Below, piece after piece: positions 21,609-31,783 of a stretch of DNA of 64,000 bases. Position 1 is the first letter of the stretch. Each line of letters opens with the position of its first letter. The translations under genes were made by a program, and so were the position numbers. The notes under the pieces are model-generated. The model saw only the letters and a list, made by a program, of their open reading frames with translations, did no database searches and was not told where the DNA came from. The stretch is from Phytophthora hibernalis. Taxonomy: Eukaryota > Oomycota > Peronosporomycetes > Peronosporales > Peronosporaceae. Location: assembly GCA_012656075.1 (NCBI GenBank), contig JAAKBF010000218.1, positions 842,388 through 906,387 on the forward strand, given 5' to 3'.

Positions 21609-24600
21609 CTACCCCTTGATGAGAGCCTTCGACTGCAGACCCTTCTTAAAAGCCTTGATAACGCGAATCTGCGCGCGAATACGTGCGAAGCCGCGCACCC
21701 AAAGCTCCTGGCCACGTCCAGACGTGATGTTCTTGACCTCCTCCTCGTCGACCTCGCGGCACATCGCCATCCAACTGGGCGCGTTCTTCATCGAGATGGA
21801 ACGCAGCACAAGTCAAGCGGCAACGAAACGAATCCCATGCCGACGCAAGCGGCCCACTGGCTCAGATCAAGCGGCTTGCACTTGAACCAGTCGCCCGTGT
21901 GCTGCACCATCACGTACTGCATAGCAACCTGCAGCACGCACACGTATAGGAAGACGCGGTTCTTCGTGATGCCAGAGAAGATGTTGATCTCGTCGTGGAT
22001 CTTGCGGGCGTTGAGCTCGTTGAAGAGCTGCATCCAGACGAACGTGTTGAACACGATGGTCATGTGCTGAGTCGGGTCATCTTCCTCATCGTCCGTGAGG
22101 TCAGTGAAACGGCCCGACGGAATGTCGAACCACTTCTCGCCGGTGAACACAATTACGAGAAGCAGGACAAGCTGATACGCAGACTGGCCAAGAATGTGCT
22201 TGGTCATCTTCTTCGAAATCAACGGCTCCGTCTTCGGGTACGGCTTGCGCTCAAGAAGTTGAGGGTAGGCTCCTCAGTGGCAAGGGCCAGCGACGCGAAA
22301 GAGTCCATGATCAGGTTCACCCACAGCATCTGAACGGCAGACAGCGGGGACTGCTCCAGCACAACGGCACCTATAAAGGCGAGAGAAATAGCGACGACGT
22401 TAACCGTCAACTGGAACTGCAGGAACTTCGCAATCGAGTCGTACACGTTACGACCCCACTTGATGGCATTCACAATCGAGTTGAAGTTGTCGTCCATAAG
22501 GATAATGTCCGAGGCGTCCTTAGCCACAGCTGTGCCGCTGATACCCATCGCAAAGCCCACGTTCGCCTTCTTCAGAGCAGGAGCATCGTTCGTGCCGTCA
22601 CCAGTCACAGCAACCACCTGAGGTCCGTGCGGGACTACGTTGCTCTGCATCAGACCAGACACCAGCGTGTATTTATCCTTCGGCGACGAACGAGCGAGCA
22701 CACGCAGCATCGGCCAGATCTTGTCGAACTCCGACTGGATGAGGTTGCCCTGGGCATCCAGCACACGGTTCCGGAACGTCAGGCCGTCCATGACAAGATA
22801 TCCGTCACCCGGGTTGATGATGCCGCACTTGCCGGCGATCGACCGCGCAGTCGTGATGTTGTCGCCCGTCACCATGCGCACCGTAATACCAGCGCGGTTA
22901 CACTGCTGAATGGCGCCAGGCACCTCCGGACGAACAGGGTCCTCAATGCCGACAATGGCCACACAAGTCAAGTTCTTCTCCACGTCCTCGTCCGTCCAGT
23001 TGGTTGTATCTTCGGCAGGCACATCCAGGTCGCGGTAAGCCAGACACAGCGTACGGTACCCCTGTGAAGCGTACTTTTCAATCACCTCGGCCCCGATCTT
23101 TTCCTTACGAGCGTCGTCCAGACCCGTGATTGAGCCGTTCACATTCTTCATGTCCTGGCACAGGCCAAGCACCACCTCGGTCGCACCCTTCGTGTACACA
23201 CGGCAAGTCGTCGCGCTGAGACGCACCACAACCGACATGCGCTTCTTCGCACTGCTGAACGTCAGCATGTGCACAATCTCGTTCGTGCTGCGGATCTCAG
23301 GGTACTCCACACCACCGTCACGGGCGAACTGCAGCAGAGCGCACTCCGTCTTGTTACCAGTGTGCTCAGGAAGACCATTCTCCACGTTGGGAGGCAAGAT
23401 CTCAGCCGTTGAGTTCACAGCAATGCCAGTGCAGAACGCCTCCTTGGTCGAGTCTGAAAGAGCACCGACGCCCTCCTTAGCGGACGAGAACTCTTGGTCA
23501 CCGATCCAAAGCTGCATCACCGTCATGCGGTTCGTCGTCAGCGTGCCGGTCTTGTCCGAACACACCGTGGTGGCGCTGCCCATGGTCTCACAAGCGTCAA
23601 GGTGACGCACCAGGTTGTTATCGACGAGCATTTTCTTCACCGAGTAGGCAAGAGCGATAGTCACGGCAAGCGGAAGCCCCTCGGGGATGGCCACCACCAG
23701 CACCGTAATGGCAATGATGAAGAAACCGAGGTAGTCGCTGATGTATCCGCTCTTCCACGGCTTGTTCTCGTTGCCGAACGTGTCAATAGAAAACCGAATA
23801 GACATGATGACGAACACCAGCAGAGCCACGATCGTACCGAGCTTTCCAATGAGGACGGTCAAGTTGTACAGCTTGCCCTCCAGAGGGGACTGGCTCTCTT
23901 CCTCGTCGTCGCCACCCTTCTTCTCCTCCTCGACGGGGCCGGCGTTCTTGGGGTCTCGATCTCGACGTATACCTGGTCGTCACCACCGGCATTCATCTTG
24001 TTGTCGGACGCCTTGCTGTCATTGCCACCGGCAGCACCTGGGCGGTTGCCGTTGATGAGGCTCTTGATGATACCGGCCTGCGAGCTCTCGCCCACGCACA
24101 CCACGAGCATCTTGGCAACTCCCTCCATCACCTTGGTACCGGAGAGCAGGAACGGATTCTCGGCATTCTTGGCCATCAGGTCGGACTCGCCGGTCATGGC
24201 ACTCTCGTCCATCTTGACCTCTTTGCCGTCGAAGACGATGCCGTCGGCCGGGATGATGTCTCCCAGGTCGACACGGAGAATGTCACCGACCACGAGGCTC
24301 CACTTGCTCACCTCAGCAGGCTGGCTGTTGCGGATCACCTTGATCTTCTCGTCCTCCTTGACGGCGTTGAGTGCGCGGAACTGCGATTCCTTCTGGTAGT
24401 CGTTCATGGCCGTGACGATCGTCACCACGACGACAGCGAGGATGATACAGGCTCCCTCGACCCAGCCCGTCTCCGGGTGATCACCCACCGTCACAGACAG
24501 GACGATGGAGATGAAACCCGAGATCGTCAGCACGATGATGGTGATGTCCTGGAAGGCGTCCCACATGAGCTCCAGGAAGCTCTTGGGCTTGGGGAGCCAC

Positions 24601-24798
24601 GTAGTTCTTGCCGAAGAACTCTTCACGCTTCTCGAGGTCGGCGGTGTTGTTGGAGTCGAGACCCTGACGAGGGTCCACGCCCAGGGAGGCGGCGACGCCG
24701 TCGAGGCCGCCCATGCCAGCGAGCACTTCTTGCTGCTTCTCACGGGGCGTCTCGATAAGGCGGATGAGGTCTCCGGTGACCAGCTTGAACGAGGCCAT
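21609..24798 (-). CDS. Plasma-membrane-type Ca2+-transporting P-type ATPase
   Basis: A single-exon gene of about 1063 residues, read through four single-base corrections. Motifs in order are SAMTGESD (actuator-region TGES), VVAIPEGLPLAVTIALAYS (M4 Ca2+-binding helix), CSDKTGTLTTNRM (phosphorylated Asp, about residue 416), MVTGDNITTARSIA, and VAVTGDGTNDAPALKKANVG (hinge). The C-terminal transmembrane helices then end in RGQELWVRGFARIRAQIRV. That tail resembles the calmodulin-binding segment of animal PMCA pumps and stops about 15 residues later. The enzyme exports Ca2+ from the cytosol using ATP. Frame breaks are an extra C at 24591-24594 and missing bases at 23950-23953, near 22255 and near 21810. 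The ATG at 24798 follows an initiator motif by 25 bases. Confidence 0.9.
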
Positions 24799-24822
24799 CT
24801 TGGGCTTCAGTGGACGAAACGA

Positions 24823-24829
24823 GGAATGA
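24823..24829 (-). promoter_or_regulatory. Initiator (TCATTCC) of the Ca2+-ATPase gene
   Basis: On the minus strand TCATTCCTCGTTTCG matches the oomycete initiator consensus YCAYTYY followed by a T-rich flanking element. It lies 25-31 bases upstream of the ATG at 24798, a usual distance for the very short 5' leaders of oomycete genes. Confidence 0.55.
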
Positions 24830-26633
24830 CAAGACTTGGGACCAGGACAACAGGACAAGGTCAAGTTTCAGCTGTTTTTAGCCGAAAGTGTGGCCTTAAT
24901 CGAGAGCGACTGCGACTTGACTCTGCCGAGGCAAGTTCCGGAATGAGGAAGGTCTTTCGACTAAGCGAGCTGACGTGCTGTGGTGTGGCGCTGTGTGGTG
25001 GGAGCCAGCGCGCCTCTGCATCGGATGGTGCAGCGCCCAGACAGGCCAAACGATGTGCGTTGGTGGGCGTCCCGCCACTGGCGTGACGCCAGCCCTGCAA
25101 TCAACAACAGCAGCCAGCAGCGGTGGCAAGGAGGGCTCGAGGCCCCTGTGAAGCACGAGCCGTGCTGGCGCTGCTTCCTGGTAATCGCCCGCAATGTAAC
25201 GTGTTGCGCCGTCACGGCCGATTTTGGAACATCGGGCCGTTTCTTTAGTGTAGGTGCTTTCCGATCTCTCGTATGGGATGTTCAAGGAAATCAGTTTTTG
25301 TAGGATTTTGAACAGCGGTCTGACTTGTATTTTGTAAGGAAAGCTAGATGGATTTTCAAGCTGAGTGTCGCAGCACCAATTCAAAGAGGGTTTTGACCGG
25401 TGAACTTTCTGGGCTGGAAATTATACGCCGGCGTCCTCCCCGAACACGCTGCGATCTGCTACTCACTAGATTTTCGCTGCTACTGCCCCAGACAGCGGGT
25501 TCATCACTGTAGTTTGAACATACAGGAGAGCTGCATGTGCCGCGCGCTGAGGCCGGTGTAGTAGCTCGATTCGCCATCAAAAGATAGAGGTTGCATCTTG
25601 GCCCGTCTGCGTGCTTAGTCGAATGTCAAAGATCGCCTGCGGGATCCGACACTGGGCGGTGATCCCATGGCAGGGCCATGCCGACATGCGCTGAAGTTCA
25701 GCCTGAACGGCACCGCGTGCAGCGTGCACTGCGGTCTGCTGGTGTCGAGACTCGAGAAAGGCAAGACTGCAAGGTGGGCGAGGTCAATTCCTAGACCACG
25801 GTAGAATCAATGTGGTTGGCGCTTTCTCAAGCAAACTCGGAGCCAGTCGCCGCCCAGACGGCAGCAAACGGGGAAGCTCGCTATTAATACCGGTTCCGGT
25901 ACATGTACATGCAAATTCGTCTTGCATGCTCTCTGAAACCGTGCGGGATATACATATACGGTGATCTCCGTGAAGCCTGCTCAAGAAGCAAGCAACTCGT
26001 GATATGTTTGCAGTTGCCGTACTCCGGCTTCGACGGGGTCAGCATAAAATCCAGCTGAGATCAGACGTCGTCGGGGCTAACGTGTTGCAGATCACTTTGC
26101 TGGCCTTGCAACGAGCAGGGCTTACAGTAGCACTGCCAGCGATAGGGAAACAAAGCTTTAGACCACCTCGACGTCTACAGGTAGCAGAACTATTACCGGT
26201 AATAGCCTTCCAGCGCAGCAGAGCAAAGGACTCATACATGTACGGTACCTGTACTCCTGTAGGACGGGCTGTATAGTACTGTACTTCCTCCTCTTGCTGG
26301 TGCAGCACGCCTCGGCGGCGTTGGTTCGTATTTCCGCGAAGCCTGTACCGGTACTGTACAATCGATTAAGCCGATACAGTACGTTTTATGTGTTTAGTAT
26401 TTATTACATGTAGGGCCACAAATGATGTGGCTACCAAGCGACCATCACACACAAAACAAGAGCAAGTTTCACACAGCAAATGCAGCAACAACGGCTACAG
26501 GTACCGGTATTGTACATGTAATAATACCAGTACAGGTATTAATACATGTATTTTATTTTAAAAGGGTGATAACATTTATCACCAAAACTGACCAAGTGAC
26601 TGTGATGGATGGCGGTGATTCGCCTCGAATCGA

Positions 26634-26666
26634 CAGCACACCGATCGAGCCTCGATCGGTGTGCTG
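26634..26666. repeat. Perfect 16-bp hairpin
   Basis: The left arm CAGCACACCGATCGAG (26634-26649) is an exact reverse complement of 26651-26666, with a one-base centre. It lies in the intergenic palindrome-rich region. The arm length makes chance unlikely. Confidence 0.8.
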
Positions 26667-26725
26667 TGAGGTTGTCTAGTTGTGGGGAAAATGCAAGAAA
26701 CTGGAGTGAGCCCTAGCTTTGCCTG

Positions 26726-26748
26726 TGAGAGCACAGGCTGTGCTCTCA
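26726..26748. repeat. Perfect 11-bp hairpin
   Basis: TGAGAGCACAG (26726-26736) is exactly mirrored by 26738-26748 around one base, 60 bases after the 16-bp hairpin. Confidence 0.8.
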
Positions 26749-27855
26749 GACCAAGATTGGAAGCGGGACTTGTTGACACGATCAGCGAGTCACAGGCATT
26801 CGCTGCAGCTCGTCACTTTTAATCGCGGGCATGAACGAGACGCCAAGGTTTGTAGCACCAGGCGCTCCGAATGTATGGTACTGTACATGTAATATTTTGC
26901 ACAAAATTTGCGTGAGATTTGTGTGGAGAACCGCGTGTACCCTTGACGGCTTTAAAAAAGCAACTGTGGCCGCACTTGCTGGTGCATGTACCGGTATACC
27001 GGTACTGTCCGTCTCTTACTGTACCGGTAGCGACTTGTTCGTGCATGTACCGGTACATGTACCGGTACTGTAGATAAGGAATGCGTAGCTGACCGCAGAA
27101 CAAAGCGTTTACAGTGATCATTTACTGCTGAAAAGAGCCGATGAAAACGATTCCGAAAATGAGTGGATCCCGAAGTTCTGCGAATTAACCTCCATCTTCC
27201 TTCCTATGGATAATCTTACAGTGTGTAGGTATTACATGTATACCGGTACTGGTATCCACGTTTAATTTTTCTACACGAGAATGGCTGTAGAAAAACAGGG
27301 TGGTCGGATAGGAGCCTCGAATCTAAGAGCGGGGCCCCCTTTCAACGGAGATCGTGCGAGTCCAGCATGCGATCCCGGCGGGATCCCCAGCCTCGTGATA
27401 TGATACACTCGCATGCCCGACACTGGCAACAGGTCAAAATGTGAAACTACTGTCCACAAGTGCCGTTTCCGGTATCTCCGGAAACTACATTACAGAACAA
27501 CCAAATGCATGTACGGTAGTCACGGCGCGCTTTGTCCACCAACCACCTGGAGTACGTACCAGCGTCGATGACCATTCACATATTGGATCCCACTCGACAA
27601 GTACCGGTACATGTACCGCGAATCTATGATTCACTGATGCGACTCAAGCCTCGATCACCTATCGATTGACGGAGCGGTATCTTGCCTTTAGCTGTGTGAT
27701 CCATATGTTGGAGTGCCCGCCTGTTTGCTGCAAGAACCGCTTCGTGTTCACTGCAGTAGTGCCTTCCAAATTGGAATCCAACGTGGTTCGAACTACATGT
27801 ATGAGGCGAGGACGCCCGCGACAGTAGCAGGCAATGCTTGAGCGAGGCGGTCGTG

Positions 27856-30333
27856 CATCGGCTTCGCCGATATCTGCAGTGACGGAGAGCTACTGTAACG
27901 ATTGGAATTGAGGTGTGCACGTTGGCGCGGGCGTCGTTGATCGCATCTTGAAGTTGTATCCCGTACATAAACGATGCTACTCTTTTAATCAGCCCTAATC
28001 GATTTTAGTCGCTATTAAACGGCCTTTCGGGAGTTCACTTTACATGTACGGTAGCCCGACTTCCCGGAACCCAGTGTGCCATTGATGATACGCTTCGCCT
28101 CTCAATACTGCGAGTACACGAACCGGTACTACCTGTAGAACTGTACCAGTAGAACTGAGGTCCGGAAGCGCAGTGTGAGGAAGGCCCGCATACGTTCGTG
28201 CCAACGGACCCATCACAAGCAAACCGCAAACTGAGATTCCTAGCGCCGATGGTAGGCACCACCGTATGACATCACCAGTAGTGAATCTTGAAGTTGAATC
28301 TTTTGCCGAACGACTTTTTAATCTGCGGCGATCTCCGTTAATCACAGCCGATCGCTTTTGATTTGGCGCTGCTTTGCTCGATGCGAGTGACGCGAACGCA
28401 GGGTTTATGTCATGTCCTCTACTTCAGGCGCCGGTCCTACCGCGTTTCAGATTCCACACAGGCAACGAAATACTCTGAACAAGTCACCGCCACGAACCAG
28501 AATCGCTGCGCTCCCGATCGCGCGCTGTAGAGATTAACATGCAATTGTTGCGAGCTTAGGCGGGCCTCTGCAGTTCATGGAGCACTGAAACTCAGGTTCC
28601 CCTTAGGGCCTTACCGTACCAGCTGACCTACTGGTAGCGGTTGGTGGCAGTCAGTATTTTTGAACAACTCTTGTCGCTTCGATCGTCACCTCAGTTTCCG
28701 AATTGACACTCGACCCGCAAGCGCAACCAGTAGCCGGCAACATGATCAACGACACTTCAACCGAGTACGAGAAGGCGACCACGCCGAACCTCGACCCTCG
28801 GCGGAGCGAGGTGGTCAGCGACTGCCACCAGAAGAACGGCGTGGAAGAAGAACAAGATGAAGAGGAGGACTCCTACTCTAAGAAGACGCTGCAGGAGAAG
28901 ATCTTGTGGGGTGTCATCTACGGCATCGCGTCGCTTGCCGCGCTGTACTTCTTCATGGTGGCTGTGAAGTTCATCGGTGATGGCTTCACGCTGGCGTTGG
29001 GATGCGACACCAAGGGCGCCTTCGACTTCGCTGACAACCCGGTGGCTGGCCTGATGATCGGTACCATCGCCACCGCGCTGCTGCACAGCTCCGGCACGGT
29101 GACGTCGATCGTCGTGGCTCTTGTGGGCTCTGGTGGCATGACTATTCGCCAGGGCGTGTACGTGATCATGGGCGCCAACATTGGCACGTGTATCACGTGC
29201 ATCATGGTGGCTTTCGGCCAGGTCGGCGACCGTGTTCGTTTCCAGCGCGCCATGGCGGCCGCGACCGTGCACGACATGTACAACCTCTGGTCGGTATTCG
29301 TGCTGTTCCCTCTGGAGGTGCTGTTCCACCCGCTGGAGGAGCTGTCGATCGCCATGTCGAACGCCAAGACCAACAGCGGTGACTTCAAGAGCCCTATCGA
29401 TGCCATCGTGAACCCGTTGACGCAGGAAATGATCGTGGTGGACAAGGACGCCATTTACGAGGTTGCCACTGGTGATGTTGTGTGCGAGCCTGGTCAGTCG
29501 TTTGTCACTGCAGGCGTCTTCGAGGGCTCTAGCCTGAGTGACGGTAGCATCGGTGCGATCACGGTCGTTATCGGTTTCTGTATCCTCGTGTGCTCTCTGC
29601 TCACCCTGGTGAAGATGCTGGCGAAGGTGTTCATGGGCCCCACGAAGCGTCTCATTTCGAAGCTGCTGAACTACAACGGCTACATCAACATCCTTGTCGG
29701 CACGATGATCACGTTCTGCGTCCACTCGTCGACGGTCGTCACATCCACCCTTACCCCGCTGGCAGGCCTGGGTGTTATTACGCTTGAGCAAGTTTACCCG
29801 TTGGTGATTGGAGCCAACCTGGGCACGACTGGCACGGCACTACTCGCAGCTTTGGTGACGGGTAAGTCCGACTCTGTTGCCATTGCACTCGTGCACTTCT
29901 GGTTCAACGTGTTCGGTATTCTGCTTTTCTACCCGATCCCGCTCACCCGCAAGCCGATTCTGAGCTGGGCGCGCTCGCTGGCATTCTTCAGTGCCGCGTG
30001 GTCCATGTCCGCAGTGCTCTTCCTCGTGATCCTCTTCTTGGTGGCGCCTGGCATTCTGCTTGGACTCGTCTACATGTGCACTGCTGACAGCAGCGTGGTG
30101 GAGGTGTTCGGCTACATCATCGCAGCTGTTGTGGTGGCCGTGTTGATTGGTATCGTGTTCTGGTACACCAAGAAGGGTGGCCGCAGCGTTTGGCACGCTT
30201 TCCTGGAGAAGAAGCGGCTCGAGCGTGAAGCGCGCGATGCGCGTGAGCCCAACCAGTCGAACCTCCCCCACAATGCAGTGTAAGCAGCTGTAGCTAGTCC
30301 TATGAACAAACAATATATGTTCCTAAAGTTAAC
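27856..30333 (+). repeat. Left arm of the large inverted duplication
   Basis: This arm is repeated in reverse complement at 49412-51887 with only scattered differences. It includes the whole phosphate-transporter gene and about 890 bp upstream of it. Similarity begins at CATCGG in the small hairpin ATCGGCTTCGCCGAT and stops after AAAGTTAAC. Confidence 0.92.
28742..30283 (+). CDS. Na+/phosphate cotransporter (SLC34/NaPi-II-like), left copy
   Basis: An intact 513-residue, intron-free ORF. The ATG at 28742 is chosen because the frame upstream contains no ATG. After an acidic cytosolic N-terminus (about residues 1-50) come hydrophobic helices. The two inverted Na_Pi_cotrans repeats are visible: LLHSSGTVTSIVVAL with MGANIGTCIT (about residues 113-152), and CVHSSTVVTSTLTPL with IGANLGTTGTALL (about 326-363). 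In animal family members the core is QSSS; here both repeats read HSS. The protein should import phosphate with Na+ at the plasma membrane. The C-terminus is basic and charged (EKKRLEREARDAREPN), ending NLPHNAV. The right copy differs mainly at the last residues. Confidence 0.92.
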   Translation: MINDTSTEYEKATTPNLDPRRSEVVSDCHQKNGVEEEQDEEEDSYSKKTLQEKILWGVIYGIASLAALYFFMVAVKFIGDGFTLALGCDTKGAFDFADNPVAGLMIGTIATALLHSSGTVTSIVVALVGSGGMTIRQGVYVIMGANIGTCITCIMVAFGQVGDRVRFQRAMAAATVHDMYNLWSVFVLFPLEVLFHPLEELSIAMSNAKTNSGDFKSPIDAIVNPLTQEMIVVDKDAIYEVATGDVVCEPGQSFVTAGVFEGSSLSDGSIGAITVVIGFCILVCSLLTLVKMLAKVFMGPTKRLISKLLNYNGYINILVGTMITFCVHSSTVVTSTLTPLAGLGVITLEQVYPLVIGANLGTTGTALLAALVTGKSDSVAIALVHFWFNVFGILLFYPIPLTRKPILSWARSLAFFSAAWSMSAVLFLVILFLVAPGILLGLVYMCTADSSVVEVFGYIIAAVVVAVLIGIVFWYTKKGGRSVWHAFLEKKRLEREARDAREPNQSNLPHNAV

Positions 30334-31282
30334 CCCGTTGCATCGGTCGCGTTGCCATTATCGCTTGCAATTGATGGGAGCGGTTCCCGCAACCTTAATC
30401 CCAGTGAGCCCAGCCATGGGATAAATTAAAGAATGAAAAGTTTGTTGCATTCTCTTCGCAACAGTTTTGATAAATACGAGATTTCATGGCCATTGCCACA
30501 AAGGCCTGCCTTTGTTCTAACCGGAGTGGCACCAATTTTGGTGTCCTTCAACGGCCTTGAGGACACAATGTTGATCTCAAATTTGTTCCATATAACATAT
30601 CATCTGGCCATGTTTATCCTACCGGATAGGATAAAAACACGTGTTTGATTTGAATTGAGTATGGGGTCGGCGACGACGGCTATTTTTAGATGCAGGTAGA
30701 AGAAACAGTCATGCCATAGGAGACAACTGACCACTTCTGGCTCCCACAAACCTCTCATTACAAACCCCAAGTTATTTTTCATCCTACCGCTCGTTTCGTA
30801 GGATAAAACGCGTTGTGTACGCCACATCAAAAACCATGTTATCCTATTTCGTAGGATAAATTTCACTGGGGTTAATGTAAGGTTGCTTTAACGAATATGA
30901 GACATGTAAGGTTGCGATAAGAAGGTTTCAAACATTTCCGGAGAATATATTTGTCTAAATTACCATCTTCCATTAAGTACGTATTTTGTATCGTACAGTT
31001 CCTTCTAAATACTATTTCGTTGAGCCGTTCATTTTCAGAATCGCTGGACGGGGAGGAACCATACACCAGATCGGCGGAGCTTGGGTCAGGACGGCGCGGG
31101 AACACCAGAATATCGGTGGAGAGGCGTCCGACACGCTACGCGCAAGCGAGGGGATCCATGGCTGAAGCAGAGAGTGGCGCATCGACCGGTAACGTGCCCC
31201 AAAAGTTTGCGTTAATTCACGATGTTTGAATACGTATTAAGGGCGGAGCACTCCAAAACGGAAGCGGACCGAGCTAAACAAC
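30334..31282. other. Intergenic stretch with inverted-repeat cluster
   Basis: Unique DNA just outside the left arm. It contains the ATCCTA/TAGGAT hairpins listed separately and AT-rich sequence leading to the Mutator-like element. No gene was recognised. Confidence 0.4.
30613..30860. repeat. Three ATCCTA...TAGGAT hairpins (possible MITE)
   Basis: TTTATCCTA and TAGGATAAA face each other three times in 250 bp: around 30613-30635, 30781-30808 and 30839-30860. The outer two could form the ends of a miniature inverted-repeat element. No target duplication was identified. Confidence 0.5.
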
Positions 31283-31783
31283 ATGTACGCTACACTTGGC
31301 ATCGAGCAAGACGACAGCAGCGACGACGACTTCATTCCAGATGAGGCGGACGAGGGTGGAGACGAAGATCAAGTTTCTGACGACTCAGCCCAGGACACCA
31401 ACTGGCATTATTCACCACGTCAACCATCTCCAAGGCGACGATTTTCTCCACATGAGCCGTTACCCTCCAAGAAGCGCAAAGTGGTGAATGTTGTGTTGGG
31501 TGACGAAAATTCCAGAGGCAACGCCAACGAAAACGGAGACAACGGAAACAATGACCGCGGTTCAACCGCTTCGACACGCCCGGAATACACGCCTCGTAAG
31601 CGTACCAGCAAGCACCTGAAGGAAATGGATGCTATGCGTGCAAACGGCGATGCAATTGTCAACGTTGTCCTTCCTTTTCCATCCAACCCGATCGCGGACT
31701 GGGAGGAGTTTGCTGACATTTTCGAAACCTACACGCTGCAAAACAATATAAAGTTTCGGGTCCGCAGTTCTCAAACGACGGTG
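31283..31783 (+). pseudogene. N-terminal part of the Mutator-like transposase
   Basis: The ATG at 31283 opens a hydrophilic region rich in Asp, Ser and Asn, with a nuclear-localisation-like PSKKRKVVN and a basic KRTSKHLKE. It ends at WEEFADIFETY ... FRVRSSQTT, the start of a zinc-domain-containing region seen in oomycete MULE proteins. The frame is lost at the left end of the inserted element. The reading resumes beyond 33854, after about 2 kb. Confidence 0.6.

Larger units (their letters stand above)
25860..28150. repeat. Cluster of palindromes built on ACCGGT and ACATGT
   Basis: This stretch contains many copies of TACCGGTA- and TACATGTA-like palindromes, often chained: GGTACATGTAC near 25890, TACCGGTACTGTAC near 26345, CATGTACCGGTATACCGGT near 26985, GTACCGGTACATGTACCGG near 27045 and 27602. 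They are scattered rather than tandem, with unrelated sequence between. The cluster lies between the divergent Ca2+-ATPase and phosphate-transporter genes. It could be regulatory or the result of small palindromic insertions. TACATGTA has, from memory, been noted as frequent in oomycete promoters. Confidence 0.6.

Noticed and set aside
23494..24399. 301-codon plus-strand ORF opposite the Ca2+-ATPase
   Set aside because: Entirely within the ATPase coding region and without any domain-like pattern.
28757..29791. Long reverse-strand ORF (344 codons) opposite the left phosphate transporter
   Set aside because: It is rich in His, Arg and Asp in the way expected of the complement of a GC-biased coding strand, and it is duplicated exactly as a shadow in the right arm.
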